Shown piece by piece: positions 22,527 through 31,733 of a stretch of DNA of 31,908 bases. Location of the stretch: assembly GCA_964481035.1 (NCBI GenBank), contig CAYZSE010000015.1, positions 1-31,908 of the forward strand, in the 5' to 3' direction. The DNA comes from JAAAPF01 sp964481035 (GTDB lineage: Bacteria; Pseudomonadota; Alphaproteobacteria; Geminicoccales; Geminicoccaceae). The number at the start of each line of letters is the position of its first letter. Position 1 is the stretch's first letter. The notes beneath the pieces were generated by a model. The model was not told where the DNA came from. It made no database searches and saw nothing but the letters and a program-made list of their open reading frames with translations. A program made the translations under genes and the position numbers.

Positions 22527-23939
22527 GTGGCTCGCCTCGGACAACGACTGGTGACGGCGTGGGTCTCGATGGGCCCGCGCTTCTTGCCGTTCGCCGACGT
22601 GGCGACGCCGGACCTTCCTCTGGTCCGCCTCGTCCGTCTCTCGCTCTTTCAGGTGTCGGTCGGCATGGCGCTGGTCCTGCTCGTCGGCACCCTCAACCGC
22701 GTCATGATCGTCGAGCTCGGCGTCGCCGCCTCGCTGGTCGGCCTCATGCTCGCGCTGCCGCTGCTCTTTGCGCCCTTCCGCGCGCTCATCGGCCACCGCT
22801 CCGACACCCATCGCTGCGCGCTCGGCTGGCGGCGGGTTCCCTTCATCTGGAAGGGGACGATGCTGCAGTTCGGCGGCTTCGCCATCATGCCCTTCGCGCT
22901 GCTGGTCCTCGCCGGCAAGGGCGACGGGCAGTGGGCGCCGATCTGGCTCGGCCCCGCCGGTGCCGCCCTCGCCTTCCTCTTGGTGGGAGCGGGTGTCCAC
23001 GTCGTCCAGACCGCGGGCCTGGCCCTCGCCACCGACCTGACCCCGCCGGAATCGCACCCGAAGGTGGTCGGCCTGATGTATGTCATGCTGCTGTTGGGCA
23101 TGATCCTGAGCGCGCTCGTCTTCGGCTGGGCGCTCACCGACTTCACGCCGGGCCGGCTGGTGCAGGTCATCCAGGGTGCGGCGGTGACGACCATCGTGCT
23201 GAACGGCATCGCGATGTGGAAGCAGGAGGCGCGACGACCGCCGCGCGGCGCCGCGCCGCGCGCGCCCGATCCGACCTTCGCCGAGAGCTGGGCGGCCTTC
23301 GCCGCCGGCGAGCGCACGATCCGCCGGCTGGTCGTCGTCGGCATCGGCACCATGGCTTTCGGCATGGCCGACATCCTGCTCGAGCCCTTCGGCGGCCAGG
23401 TGCTCGACTTCTCCGTCGCCTCGACGACCAAGCTCACGGCACTCTTCGCCTTGGGCGGGCTCACCGGCTTCGCGCTCGCGGGCCATGTCGTCGGCCGCGG
23501 TGCCGATCCCTACCGCACGGCGCTGCAGGGCGCGCTCGTGGGCCTGCCCGCCTTCGTCCTGGTGATGGCGGCCGCACCCTTGGGCCAGCCGGGCCTGTTC
23601 ATCGCCGGCAACTTCCTGATCGGCCTCGGCGCCGCGCTCTTCGCCCACGGCACGCTCACGGCGACGATGAGCGCCGCCCCCAGGGGCCAGGCGGGGCTGG
23701 CCCTCGGCGCCTGGGGTGCGGTGCAGGCGACGGCGGCAGGTCTCGGCATGGCGCTGAGCGGGACCATGCGCGACGCCGTCAACCTGTGGCTCGGCGCCGG
23801 GAGCGGACCCTGGGGCCTCGACGGCGTCGCCAACGGCTACATCGCGGTCTACGCGCTCGAGATGACGCTCCTGCTGGTCGCCGTCGCCGCCACGCTGCCC
23901 CTGATCCGGCGGCGCAGCGCGCCCGTCGCCACGCCCTGA
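22527..23939 (+). CDS. pucC: PucC/LhaA-family light-harvesting assembly protein
   Basis: Membrane protein of 470 aa in the BCD (bacteriochlorophyll delivery) branch of the major facilitator superfamily, needed for LH2 assembly. It has about 12 helices. Landmarks are VRLVRLSLFQVSVGMALVLL, LNRVMIVELGV, the loop GHRSDTHRCALGWRRVPFIW, and in the second half FGMADILLEPFGGQVLDFSV. The GTG start (22527) has GGAGGG upstream. Position directly after pucBA makes PucC the natural name; LhaA, which serves LH1, is the close alternative. The next gene starts 8 bp after its stop. Confidence 0.93.
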   Translation: MARLGQRLVTAWVSMGPRFLPFADVATPDLPLVRLVRLSLFQVSVGMALVLLVGTLNRVMIVELGVAASLVGLMLALPLLFAPFRALIGHRSDTHRCALGWRRVPFIWKGTMLQFGGFAIMPFALLVLAGKGDGQWAPIWLGPAGAALAFLLVGAGVHVVQTAGLALATDLTPPESHPKVVGLMYVMLLLGMILSALVFGWALTDFTPGRLVQVIQGAAVTTIVLNGIAMWKQEARRPPRGAAPRAPDPTFAESWAAFAAGERTIRRLVVVGIGTMAFGMADILLEPFGGQVLDFSVASTTKLTALFALGGLTGFALAGHVVGRGADPYRTALQGALVGLPAFVLVMAAAPLGQPGLFIAGNFLIGLGAALFAHGTLTATMSAAPRGQAGLALGAWGAVQATAAGLGMALSGTMRDAVNLWLGAGSGPWGLDGVANGYIAVYALEMTLLLVAVAATLPLIRRRSAPVATP

Positions 23940-23947
23940 GGCCGCCC

Positions 23948-24430
23948 ATGACGACGCTCACGATCCTCGAATATCCCGATCCGCGCTTGCGCGAGGCCGC
24001 CGCGCCGGTCGCCGTGTTCGACGACGGGTTGCGCCGGTTCGCCGACGCGCTCGTCGCGACCGTCTCGGCGACGACGGGGTTCGGCCTCTCGGCACCCCAG
24101 GTCGCCGACGGGCGGCGCGTCCTCGTCGTGCGCCTGCCCGACGATCCGGGCGGGCCGCAGGTCTACGTCAACCCGGTGATCGTCGGCCGCGGCGCCTTCG
24201 GGCTGGTCGAGGAGAGCTGCCTCTCGGTGCCGGGCGTCGTCGGCAACGTGGTGCGCGCCACCCAAGTCCGGGTTCGCGCCAGCGATCTCGAGGGCGCCGC
24301 CTTCGAGCGCGATCTCGAAGGGATGCACGCGGTGTGCCTGCAGCACGAGATCGACCACCTCGACGGCAAGCTGTTCGTCGACCGTCTCATGCCCTGGCGG
24401 CGTCTCGCCCTGCACATGGGCGCGCTCGCC
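23948..24430 (+). CDS. def: Peptide deformylase (3' end lost in gap)
   Basis: Metalloenzyme that removes the N-formyl group from nascent proteins. Motif 1 is GFGLSAPQ (44-51; Ala to Ser against GxGLAAxQ), motif 2 is ESCLSVPG (C91 as metal ligand; Gly to Ser against EGCLS), and motif 3 is QHEIDHLDG with ligands H133 and H137 and catalytic E134. All metal and catalytic residues are present, so activity is plausible. The 161 visible residues run into the N gap, so the C-terminus is unseen. The usual partner fmt is not adjacent upstream. The gene starts 8 bp after pucC and is probably cotranscribed with the antenna genes. Confidence 0.9.
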
Positions 24431-24530
24431 NNNNNNNNNNNNNNNNNNNNNNNNNNNNNNNNNNNNNNNNNNNNNNNNNNNNNNNNNNNNNNNNNNNNNN
24501 NNNNNNNNNNNNNNNNNNNNNNNNNNNNNN
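24431..24530. other. Scaffold gap of 100 Ns
   Basis: Exactly 100 Ns between the deformylase gene and the convergent DUF4170 gene. The real distance is unknown, and other genes could lie in it. Confidence 0.99.
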
Positions 24531-24745
24531 GTCGACGGGTCGAGCAGGCGGTGCAGGTGGACGACGAAATAGCGCGTGCTGGCGTCGTCGACGGTCTGCT
24601 GCGCCTTGGCGCGCCACGCCTTCTCGGCCTCGGCGTAGCTCGGATAGAGGCCGACGATCTCGACCTTGGCGAGGTCCTTGAACTCGGTCCCGCGCGGGTC
24701 TCGAAGCTCACCGCCGAGGACGAGGTGGAGAAGCTGCTGCGCCAT
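24531..24745 (-). CDS. DUF4170 protein (3' end lost in gap)
   Basis: Small conserved alphaproteobacterial protein of unknown function; 71 residues are visible. The domain pattern is LLHLVLGGEL, EFKDLAKVEIVGLYPSYAEA, AWRAKAQQTVDDASTRYFVV and HLHRLLDP. Family members are about 75-80 residues, so only a few residues are missing. The start at 24743-24745 is normal. Confidence 0.85.
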
Positions 24746-24775
24746 GGCTCGTGTCCCAGTCGTGTCGGCGCCTCG

Positions 24776-26017
24776 CTAGGCCACGGTCGCCGGCCTGTCC
24801 AGCCGGGCGGGACGCCGCCAGAAGGCGAGCGCGATGCCGGCGAACAGGAGCCCCAGGACCGCCGGCAGGCCCTGGGGCCCCGCAAGATCCATCGCCACGC
24901 CGGTCGCGGCCGGCCCGACGAGGCCGGCGACGCCCCACATGAGCGCGAACGCGGCGTTGCCGGCGAGCAGGAGGCCGCCCGTGAAGCGGTCGCCGAGCTC
25001 GATGAGCGCCACCGTGTAGACGCCGTAGGCGAGCCCGCCCCAGAGGAAGACGAGGAGCCAGAGCGCCGGGCCGGGTGTCGCCACGAGCGGCAGCGCCAGC
25101 GCGCCCGCCAAGGTGAGGGTCGTGCAGGTGCGCATCGCCGCGCGGCGCGACACGCGGTCCGCGAGCCAGCCGATCGGCACCTGCAAGAGGACGTTGCCGA
25201 GCGCCAGAGCGGTGATGGCGAGCTTGGCCGCATCGGCACCGGCGCCGATGCCGAGCATGTAGAGCGGCAGGAACGTCAAGACCGCCTGGTCGAAGGCGGC
25301 AGCTCCGCAGACGGCGAGCAGGAGCAAGGGCGCCAGCGGCAGGAATGCGCGCAGCGAGTGCCCGGTCTCGACGGCGATGGCCGGCAGCCGCGGCGCCGCG
25401 ACCAGGACGAGCCCGGCGGTGGCGAGGGTGATCGCGATCGTCAGCACGAACGGGGCCGACCCGGCGGTGCCGGTCGCGAGCAGCAGGGCCGGGCCGATCG
25501 CGAAGCCGGCGCCGACGGCGGTCGCGTAGACCGCGAGCCAGCGCCCGCGCCGGGTCGGCGGGACGAGGAGGTTGAGCCAGGTCTCGCTCAACACGTAGAG
25601 GCCGTTGATGGCCATGCCGAGGAAGAACCGGGCGGCGAACCAGACCGCGAGGTCGCGGGTCGCCATGAGCACGGCCAGCGCGCCGACCAGCACGGCGCAG
25701 CAGGCGAGCGCCAGCCTCACCCCGCCGAGACGCTTGGCGAGGGGGGCGATCAGCGGGACCGCGGCGATGACCCCGACCGGCAGCATCGCGGCGTTGAGCC
25801 CGATGACCGTCCCGGCGTGCCCCTCCGCCTCGAGGATGAGCGCCAAGAGCGGATAGCTGACGCCCTGCTGCACGCCGAACACCGCCGCCATGGCGACGAT
25901 GCCGAGAATGGCGCGCCGAGCGACGGGCGCGTCGGGTGAAGACGGCGGTGAGGTGGTCAAGCGGCGATCTTTCGGGCGTCGATGGTCCCCGCGGCCATAG
26001 CGCGTCGGCGCCTCCAT
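24776..26017 (-). CDS. Major facilitator superfamily transporter
   Basis: Twelve-helix inner-membrane transporter, 413 aa from the ATG at 26015-26017. Typical MFS segments include FGVQQGVSYPLLALILEAEG, the loop APLAKRLGG, LSETWLNLLVPPTRRGRWLA, and IGWLADRVSRRAAM between helices 8 and 9. The order resembles YcaD/UMF-type carriers. The substrate is unknown. A TTG at 25958-25960 would give a shorter N-terminus closer to the first helix, and neither start has a strong Shine-Dalgarno sequence. It is preceded by phaC on the same strand, with 70 bp between. Confidence 0.87.
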   Translation of the reverse strand: MEAPTRYGRGDHRRPKDRRLTTSPPSSPDAPVARRAILGIVAMAAVFGVQQGVSYPLLALILEAEGHAGTVIGLNAAMLPVGVIAAVPLIAPLAKRLGGVRLALACCAVLVGALAVLMATRDLAVWFAARFFLGMAINGLYVLSETWLNLLVPPTRRGRWLAVYATAVGAGFAIGPALLLATGTAGSAPFVLTIAITLATAGLVLVAAPRLPAIAVETGHSLRAFLPLAPLLLLAVCGAAAFDQAVLTFLPLYMLGIGAGADAAKLAITALALGNVLLQVPIGWLADRVSRRAAMRTCTTLTLAGALALPLVATPGPALWLLVFLWGGLAYGVYTVALIELGDRFTGGLLLAGNAAFALMWGVAGLVGPAATGVAMDLAGPQGLPAVLGLLFAGIALAFWRRPARLDRPATVA

Positions 26018-26087
26018 CGCCAGGGCGCGCGCCGCGTCGAGCGCGCAGCCGAAGCCGCCGCTCGCCCGCCCCCGGGCGAGCGGCGGC

Positions 26088-27869
26088 TCAAGCCTCGGGC
26101 CCGCGACCACGCACCATGACGTAGGTGCCCGGGGCATCGCCGAGAGGTGCGAGCCCGCCGGCGTCGGGATCGCGCGCCGGGACCATCGGGCCGGCGTGGC
26201 GGCGCAGCCAGGCGAGCCAATCCGGCCACCAGGAGCCCGCGTGGCGCGTCGCCCCGGCGAGCCAATCCCCTTTCACGAAGGCGTCCTCGCGCGTCCAGTA
26301 TCCGTACTTGCCGCGCTCAGGCGGGTTGACGACGCCCGCGACGTGGCCCGATCCGCCCAGCACGAAGCGCACGGGCCCGGCGAACTGCTCGACGACCGGC
26401 AGGCAGGATCGCCACGGCGCGATGTGGTCGTCCCGGGTCGCCAACGCGTAGGTCGGCACGGCGATCCGGCGGGTGTCGACGGGCGTGCCGAGGACCTCGA
26501 GCGTGCCCGGACGGGCGAAGGCGTTGTTCAGGTAGAAGCCCCGCAGATAGTCCGAGAGCATCGCCGCCGGCAGGCGCGTCGCATCCGCATTCCAATAGAG
26601 CAGGTCGAAGGCGGGCGGATCCACGCCCATGAGATAGCCGTCGATGAAGGCGGGCCAGATGAGATCGTTCTCGCGCAGGAGGGAGAACATGTCCGCGAGG
26701 TAGCGCCCCTCGAGGAAGCCGGTTTGCGCGGTGTGCGCCTCGAGGGCGGCCACCTGAGCCGGGTCGACGAACACGCCCATCTCGCCGACGTCGGCGAAAT
26801 CGAAGAGCGTCGCCAGGAAGGTCGCGCTGGCGACCCGGTCGTCGCCACGCGCGGCCAGATGCGCGAGCAACGTCGCCACCAAGACGCCGCCGATACAAAA
26901 GCCCAAGACGTTGACCGCAGTCGTCCCCACCGCGGCTTCGATCGCCGCCAGCGCCGCCAACGGGCCCTCGCGCACGTAGTCCTCGAAGCGCCGGGCTGCC
27001 AGCTCGGCCGGCGGATCGACCCACGATATCAAGAACACCGTGAAGCCCTGGGCCACCGCGTGCCGGACGAAGCTGTTTCGTGGCTGCAGATCGAGAATAT
27101 AATACTTGTTGATCCACGGTGGCACGAGCAACAGCGGCCGGGCGTGCACGTGCGCGGTCGTCGGCGCGTACTGGATGAGCTCGATCAGCTCGTTGCGGAA
27201 GATCACCCGGCCCGGCGTGATGGCGAGGTTGCGGCCGACCGCGAAGGCCCGCTCGTCGACGGTGCGCAGCGAGAGGCGGCCGGCGCCCCGCGCGAGATCT
27301 TCGGCGAGACGCTGCAACCCTTCGGCGAGGCTTCGTCCCTGCGTCTCATGCGCCCGCCTCAAGACCGCGGGATTGGTCAGGGCGAAGTTCGAGGGCGCCA
27401 TGGCGCTGGCATATTGGCGGGCCATGAAGCGCAGCAGGCGGCGCGCCTCGGGTGTCAACTCGGCCTCGCCCACGAGGTCGTCCAGCCAGCGAGCCAGCAG
27501 CAGATGGGTTTGCTGCAGGTAGGTCCAAGTGCCGCCGTCGCGCCAAGCCGGATCCTTGAACCGGCGATCGCCCTCAACCTGAGCGAAGGGCGGCTCGAAC
27601 GCGCCGCCGCCGCCAGCCTCGGCCACGGCATGCCACAGCGCCAGGCCATCGCGCCACAGCCGCGCCTGTGCCCTGATCGCCCGTCCGGGGTCGGCGATCA
27701 GCGCCAGCGCCAGCTCGGCGAACGCGCGCTGGACTTGCGCCGGCGGAAGCAACCTGAAGCTCGTGCAGGAGATCTCGGCGAGCTTCGCCTCGACGCCGGT
27801 GCCGAACAGGGCGGCAAGGCGCTCGGCAAAGGCCTCGGTCGGTGGCGTTGGGTCGAGTTGATCGGCCAT
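26088..27869 (-). CDS. phaC: Class I poly(3-hydroxyalkanoate) synthase
   Basis: Polymerises (R)-3-hydroxyacyl-CoA into storage polyester on granules. The 593-residue protein has the lipase-like box GFCIGG with catalytic C325. D480 lies in TRDDHIAPW and H509 in GGSGHVAG. The spacing agrees closely with the C319-D480-H508 triad of the Cupriavidus enzyme. The N-terminal domain includes NFALTNPAVL and NLAITPGRVIFRNELIELIQ. The start at 27867-27869 fits; an ATG six codons upstream is possible. No phaA, phaB or phaR is adjacent. Confidence 0.95.
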   Translation of the reverse strand: MADQLDPTPPTEAFAERLAALFGTGVEAKLAEISCTSFRLLPPAQVQRAFAELALALIADPGRAIRAQARLWRDGLALWHAVAEAGGGGAFEPPFAQVEGDRRFKDPAWRDGGTWTYLQQTHLLLARWLDDLVGEAELTPEARRLLRFMARQYASAMAPSNFALTNPAVLRRAHETQGRSLAEGLQRLAEDLARGAGRLSLRTVDERAFAVGRNLAITPGRVIFRNELIELIQYAPTTAHVHARPLLLVPPWINKYYILDLQPRNSFVRHAVAQGFTVFLISWVDPPAELAARRFEDYVREGPLAALAAIEAAVGTTAVNVLGFCIGGVLVATLLAHLAARGDDRVASATFLATLFDFADVGEMGVFVDPAQVAALEAHTAQTGFLEGRYLADMFSLLRENDLIWPAFIDGYLMGVDPPAFDLLYWNADATRLPAAMLSDYLRGFYLNNAFARPGTLEVLGTPVDTRRIAVPTYALATRDDHIAPWRSCLPVVEQFAGPVRFVLGGSGHVAGVVNPPERGKYGYWTREDAFVKGDWLAGATRHAGSWWPDWLAWLRRHAGPMVPARDPDAGGLAPLGDAPGTYVMVRGRGPEA

Positions 27870-28058
27870 GCTTGGTCGTTGTCCCAAAGCCCTCCTGGTT
27901 AGGCGGCGAGCGGCGCGCGCGCAAGCGGCACCCGGCGCCGACGGAGGCGTCCGTGCGGCGCATCCGTCTTTTGGTGAGAGACGGCGGACATCTTGCTGCT
28001 GACACGATGCCGGGGTTAGTATAGGAATACGAACCTAAACCCTTTCGGAGCATGACGT

Positions 28059-28508
28059 ATGGCTACACCCGTTCATATCGGCTTCGTTCTCCCCGAGGAA
28101 TACACGCCACTCGAGCTCTATCAGCAGAAGATCGCCGAGCTGGAAAAGCGGCTCGAAGCGGTCGAGGGCGCGGTCGATCCCAAGCTGGCGGCGCGCGTCG
28201 ACGGCTTGGCCACGGATCTGCGCGTCGTCGAAGCCGATGTCGCCACGATCAAGCAGGAATACGTCACGCTCGCCGAGCATGAAAAGCTGGCCGGCGGCGT
28301 CGGCGACGTGACGACATCGATCTCGACGCTGCAGGACCAGATCGGCGGTTTCCGCTTCAACACGGGCGACGTCGCCGCCTTGACGGCGCGGGGTGCGCTC
28401 GACGTCAACGAAGTCTACGTCGTGGTCGACACGGCGGAGCGCCTGGCCGAACTGGCCGCAAACGACACCGGAGATCGCTCCTTCAACATCGTGTTCGGTG
28501 CCGCCTGA
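28059..28508 (+). CDS. Unknown small coiled-coil protein
   Basis: I do not recognise this 149-residue protein. Residues about 20-40 (YQQKIAELEKRLEAVEGAVD) and 44-75 show heptad patterning typical of a coiled coil. The C-terminal third is compact, with LDVNEVYVVVDTAERLAELA and NIVFGAA at the end. There is no signal peptide or membrane helix. It is a single-gene unit with GGAG before the ATG and a strong terminator after the stop, diverging from phaC. Such design suggests a well-expressed protein; a granule-associated or phage-structural role would be guesswork. Confidence 0.75.
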   Translation: MATPVHIGFVLPEEYTPLELYQQKIAELEKRLEAVEGAVDPKLAARVDGLATDLRVVEADVATIKQEYVTLAEHEKLAGGVGDVTTSISTLQDQIGGFRFNTGDVAALTARGALDVNEVYVVVDTAERLAELAANDTGDRSFNIVFGAA

Positions 28509-28533
28509 CGCTTCCTCCTGATCCTCGATCGAC

Positions 28534-28572
28534 GCGCGTGTGTCGCCGACCTGCGGCACACGCGCTTTTTTT
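28534..28572 (+). terminator. Strong intrinsic terminator
   Basis: A 13-bp stem with one G-U pair (GCGCGTGTGTCGC at 28534-28546 with GCGGCACACGCGC at 28553-28565), a 6-nt loop and seven T at 28566-28572. It lies 26 bp after the stop of the coiled-coil gene. Confidence 0.93.
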
Positions 28573-28717
28573 GGCGGTGTCGGCTGCACGTCTGCGGATG
28601 CTCACCGCGCGGCCTTTCGCGCTTCCGATCCTCGCCACGGAGACCGGCGCGGGTTGACGCCGCCCGTCAAGCTGGTCAAGCCCGAGGTCCATCGCGATCG
28701 CAAGGAACGGGCCCGTC

Positions 28718-30775
28718 ATGACCGCACCCAAGCCGTTGGCGCCGCAGGCGGAACGTTGTCGAGAGGAGCGGTCGTGGCACGGTCGCCTTCTGGCCGACGA
28801 CTACGCCTGGTTGCGCGACACGGACTACCCCGACGTTCGCGACACCGACGTGCTAGCCTATCTCGACGCCGAGAACGCCTACGCCGACGCGGTCCTCGGA
28901 CCGCAGCGGGAGTTCGTCGCCGAGCTGTTCCGCGAGCTCAAGGGGCGCATCAAGGAGGACGACGAGGCCGTGCCCTTTCCGCACGGGCCCTACCTCTACG
29001 GCTGGCGCTTCGCCCCTGGCGCGCAATACCGGCAATGGTACCGGCGACCGCGCACCGGCGGCGCCGAGGTCGTCGTCATCGACGAGCCGGCGTTGGCAGC
29101 GGGAACGTCCTATTTCAACCTCCGCAGCCATGCGCCCTCGCCCGACCACCGGCGCATCGCCTACAGCACGGATCGTGACGGCAGCGAGCGCTTCCTGATC
29201 GAGATCGTCGAGCCCGACAGCGGCCAGCAACTCGCCGACCGGCTGGCCAACACCTCGGGCACGCCCGTCTGGGCCGACGACGCGACCCTCTTCTACTGCG
29301 AGCTCAATGACCAGCTGCGGCCCTTTCGCGTCCGGCGTCATCGTCTCGGCACGGCGCAGGCGGACGACGCGATCGTCTTCCAGGAGGACGATCCCGGCTT
29401 CTTCGTCAGCATCGCCAAGACGCTGACCGCCGCCTTCGTCGTGATCGCCGCGGGCGACCACGTGACCTCGGAGCTGCGTCTCGTCGCGACGGCGGAGCCG
29501 ACCGCGGCGCCGCGCCTTGTGGCCCCGCGGCGGGCCGGCCACCAGTACAGCCTGAGCCATCGGGGCGACCGCTTCCTCGTCGTCACCAACGACACGCACC
29601 GCAACTTCCGCCTCGTCACCGCCCCCGTCGACGAGCCGGGCGAAAGTTCCTGGGCTGAGGTCCTGCCCGGGCGCGACGACGTCTACCTCCTGGGCGTGGC
29701 GGGTTTTCGCGACTTCGTGGTCGTGATGACGCGCGAGCGCGGCCTCGTGCAGATCCGCCTCCACTACGACGACGGCCGCATCGTGCCCGTGGCCTGGCCC
29801 GAGGCGGCCTACGCCGCGGGGCTCGGCGCCAACATGGAGTATGCGGCAGATCGGCTGCGGCTGCGCTACAGCTCGATGGTGACGCCCGCCTCGGTGCTCG
29901 ACTTCCATCCCGCGGACGGCCGCCTCGAGGTCCTCAAGGTCCAGGAGATCCCGAGCGGCTACGACCGGACGCGCTATCGCACCGAGCGCCTCGAGGCGAC
30001 GGCCCCGGACGGCGCCAGGGTGCCGATCTCGCTCGTCCATCCGCGCGACTTTCCGCGCGACGGCACCGGGCCCCTCTTGCTCTACGGCTACGGCGCCTAC
30101 GGCATGGGGCTCGATCCGAGCTTCGGCACGGCCCGTCTGTCGCTGCTCGATCGCGGCTTCGCCTACGCCATCGCTCACGTCCGAGGCGGCGACGAGCTCG
30201 GCCGCGGCTGGTACGAGGACGGCAAGCTGGAGAACAAGACCAACAGCTTCACCGACTTCATCGCCTGCGCCGAGCATCTCGTCGGCCAGGGGTGGACCGC
30301 GCCGGGCCGGATCGCGATCGAGGGCGGCTCGGCCGGGGGCATGCTCGTGGGTGCGGTGCTGAACCGCCGCCCCGAGCTCTGGGGCTGCGCGCTGGCGCTC
30401 GTGCCCTTCGTCGACGTCCTCAACACCATGCTCGACGCCAGCCTGCCGTTGACCCCGATCGAGTGGCCCGAATGGGGCAACCCGATCGAGGACGCCCGCG
30501 CCTTCGACCGCATCCGTGGCTACTGCCCCTACTCCAACGTCGCGGCCCAGCCCTATCCGCCGATCTTCGTGCGCGCCGGCCTGAGCGATCCCCGCGTCAC
30601 CTATTGGGAGCCGGCCAAGTGGGTCGCCAAGCTCCGCGCCACCAAGACAGACGACAACCCGCTCGTCCTGCGCACCAACATGGACGCCGGCCACTTCGGC
30701 GCCTCGGGCCGCTACGACGAGCTGCGGGAGCGGGCGGAGGAGTTCGCCTTCCTGGTGCGCCTGCTGGCGCCGTGA
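28718..30775 (+). CDS. ptrB: Oligopeptidase B (prolyl oligopeptidase family, S9)
   Basis: Serine peptidase of 685 aa that cleaves short peptides after Arg or Lys. The N-terminal part includes DDYAWLRD and forms the beta-propeller; the C-terminal half is the alpha/beta hydrolase. The catalytic triad is S538 in GGSAGG, D624 in GLSDPRVTYW and H659 in DAGHFGASGR, with offsets of about six to seven residues from the E. coli enzyme. The block YGYGAYGMGLDPSFG is also conserved. A partly cotranscribed gene starts 10 bp after the stop. Confidence 0.94.
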   Translation: MTAPKPLAPQAERCREERSWHGRLLADDYAWLRDTDYPDVRDTDVLAYLDAENAYADAVLGPQREFVAELFRELKGRIKEDDEAVPFPHGPYLYGWRFAPGAQYRQWYRRPRTGGAEVVVIDEPALAAGTSYFNLRSHAPSPDHRRIAYSTDRDGSERFLIEIVEPDSGQQLADRLANTSGTPVWADDATLFYCELNDQLRPFRVRRHRLGTAQADDAIVFQEDDPGFFVSIAKTLTAAFVVIAAGDHVTSELRLVATAEPTAAPRLVAPRRAGHQYSLSHRGDRFLVVTNDTHRNFRLVTAPVDEPGESSWAEVLPGRDDVYLLGVAGFRDFVVVMTRERGLVQIRLHYDDGRIVPVAWPEAAYAAGLGANMEYAADRLRLRYSSMVTPASVLDFHPADGRLEVLKVQEIPSGYDRTRYRTERLEATAPDGARVPISLVHPRDFPRDGTGPLLLYGYGAYGMGLDPSFGTARLSLLDRGFAYAIAHVRGGDELGRGWYEDGKLENKTNSFTDFIACAEHLVGQGWTAPGRIAIEGGSAGGMLVGAVLNRRPELWGCALALVPFVDVLNTMLDASLPLTPIEWPEWGNPIEDARAFDRIRGYCPYSNVAAQPYPPIFVRAGLSDPRVTYWEPAKWVAKLRATKTDDNPLVLRTNMDAGHFGASGRYDELRERAEEFAFLVRLLAP

Positions 30776-30785
30776 GCCCGCGTCG

Positions 30786-31733
30786 ATGCTGATCGAGGTC
30801 GTCGCGGCCAAGCGCTCGGCGCACCACGCCTTTTTGCTCTGGCTCGGTGACAACTACCCGCGCAGCCTCGTCTTCTACAACAACGTCTGGCCGTCGGTGC
30901 CGCCGCGGCTCGCCGAGCGCCGGATCGTCCACGCCTCTCTGTCCGAGATCGACGCGATCCACGGGCGCGACCTTCTCCAGGTCTTGCGCGAGGTCGGCGC
31001 GCCGGTGCTCGTCAACTTCGAAGGCCGCTCCTTGGCCAGCATCGACTGGTGGGAGGAGCGCTACCTGCGGGAGGGGGCGGGCGAGGTGCGCCGGCTTCTC
31101 TTCCTTCGCGACCCCTTGAGCAACGTCGCCTCGCTGGCGGCGCGGGTGCAGCGACCGACCGGACGGGCCGTCGCGGGGATCTTCGCGCAGATCCTGGCGA
31201 TGCAGTCCTACATCGAAGCGGCGCTCGCCGCGCCGAAGGCCGGGGCTCGCACGGTCGTGCCGCTGGTCACCTGGCAGGAGGATGCGAGCTTTCGGATGGA
31301 GCTCGCCGGTGAGCTCGGCCTGTGCGCGAGCGAGCTGCCGCGCACGGTGAGCCTCTACGGCGGCGGCAGTTCGTTCGCCCAGCAGAGCTTCGCGGATGCG
31401 GGCGAGCGGCGCGCCCTCTATCGCCGCTGGACAGCCGCGCTGGACGAGCCGCTCTTTCTCGCCCCGTTCACCGACGCGGCCTTCGTCGCCGCCGCGCGCG
31501 CCTATGTCGAGCGAATCGGCCACGGGCTGGACGTCACGGCTGCGGACCTCGAGCGGGTCGTTTCGGCCGCCCGCGCCGAGCCGGCGGCGGACCGGCTCCG
31601 CCGCCGCACGCTGGTGCCGCTGCGCCGAGCGCGCCATCACCTCGAGCAGCTCGAGCGTGAGCCGCGACGGCCGGTGCGCGAGTGGCTGCGCCTGCGCTCG
31701 AAGTTCGCCATGCTGGCGGCGCGCGTCGGGTAG
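30786..31733 (+). CDS. Putative sulfotransferase-like P-loop protein
   Basis: Protein of 315 aa with a pattern resembling PAPS-dependent sulfotransferases. The N-terminal strand and loop EVVAAKRSAHHAFLLWLGD could be the 5'-phosphosulfate loop. LLFLRDPLSNVASLAAR (R108, D109, P110 and S116) looks like the 3'-phosphate-binding motif. SLYGGGSSF near residue 195 may be a nucleotide contact. The match is distant, and a non-catalytic relative or glycan-related enzyme is possible. It probably forms an operon with ptrB. No signal peptide is evident. Confidence 0.6.
   Translation: MLIEVVAAKRSAHHAFLLWLGDNYPRSLVFYNNVWPSVPPRLAERRIVHASLSEIDAIHGRDLLQVLREVGAPVLVNFEGRSLASIDWWEERYLREGAGEVRRLLFLRDPLSNVASLAARVQRPTGRAVAGIFAQILAMQSYIEAALAAPKAGARTVVPLVTWQEDASFRMELAGELGLCASELPRTVSLYGGGSSFAQQSFADAGERRALYRRWTAALDEPLFLAPFTDAAFVAAARAYVERIGHGLDVTAADLERVVSAARAEPAADRLRRRTLVPLRRARHHLEQLEREPRRPVREWLRLRSKFAMLAARVG

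Noticed and set aside
22559..24430. A giant plus-strand frame running through pucC into the deformylase and across the gap
   Set aside because: It is out of frame with pucC; only its part from the ATG at 23948 is real, and that encodes the deformylase.
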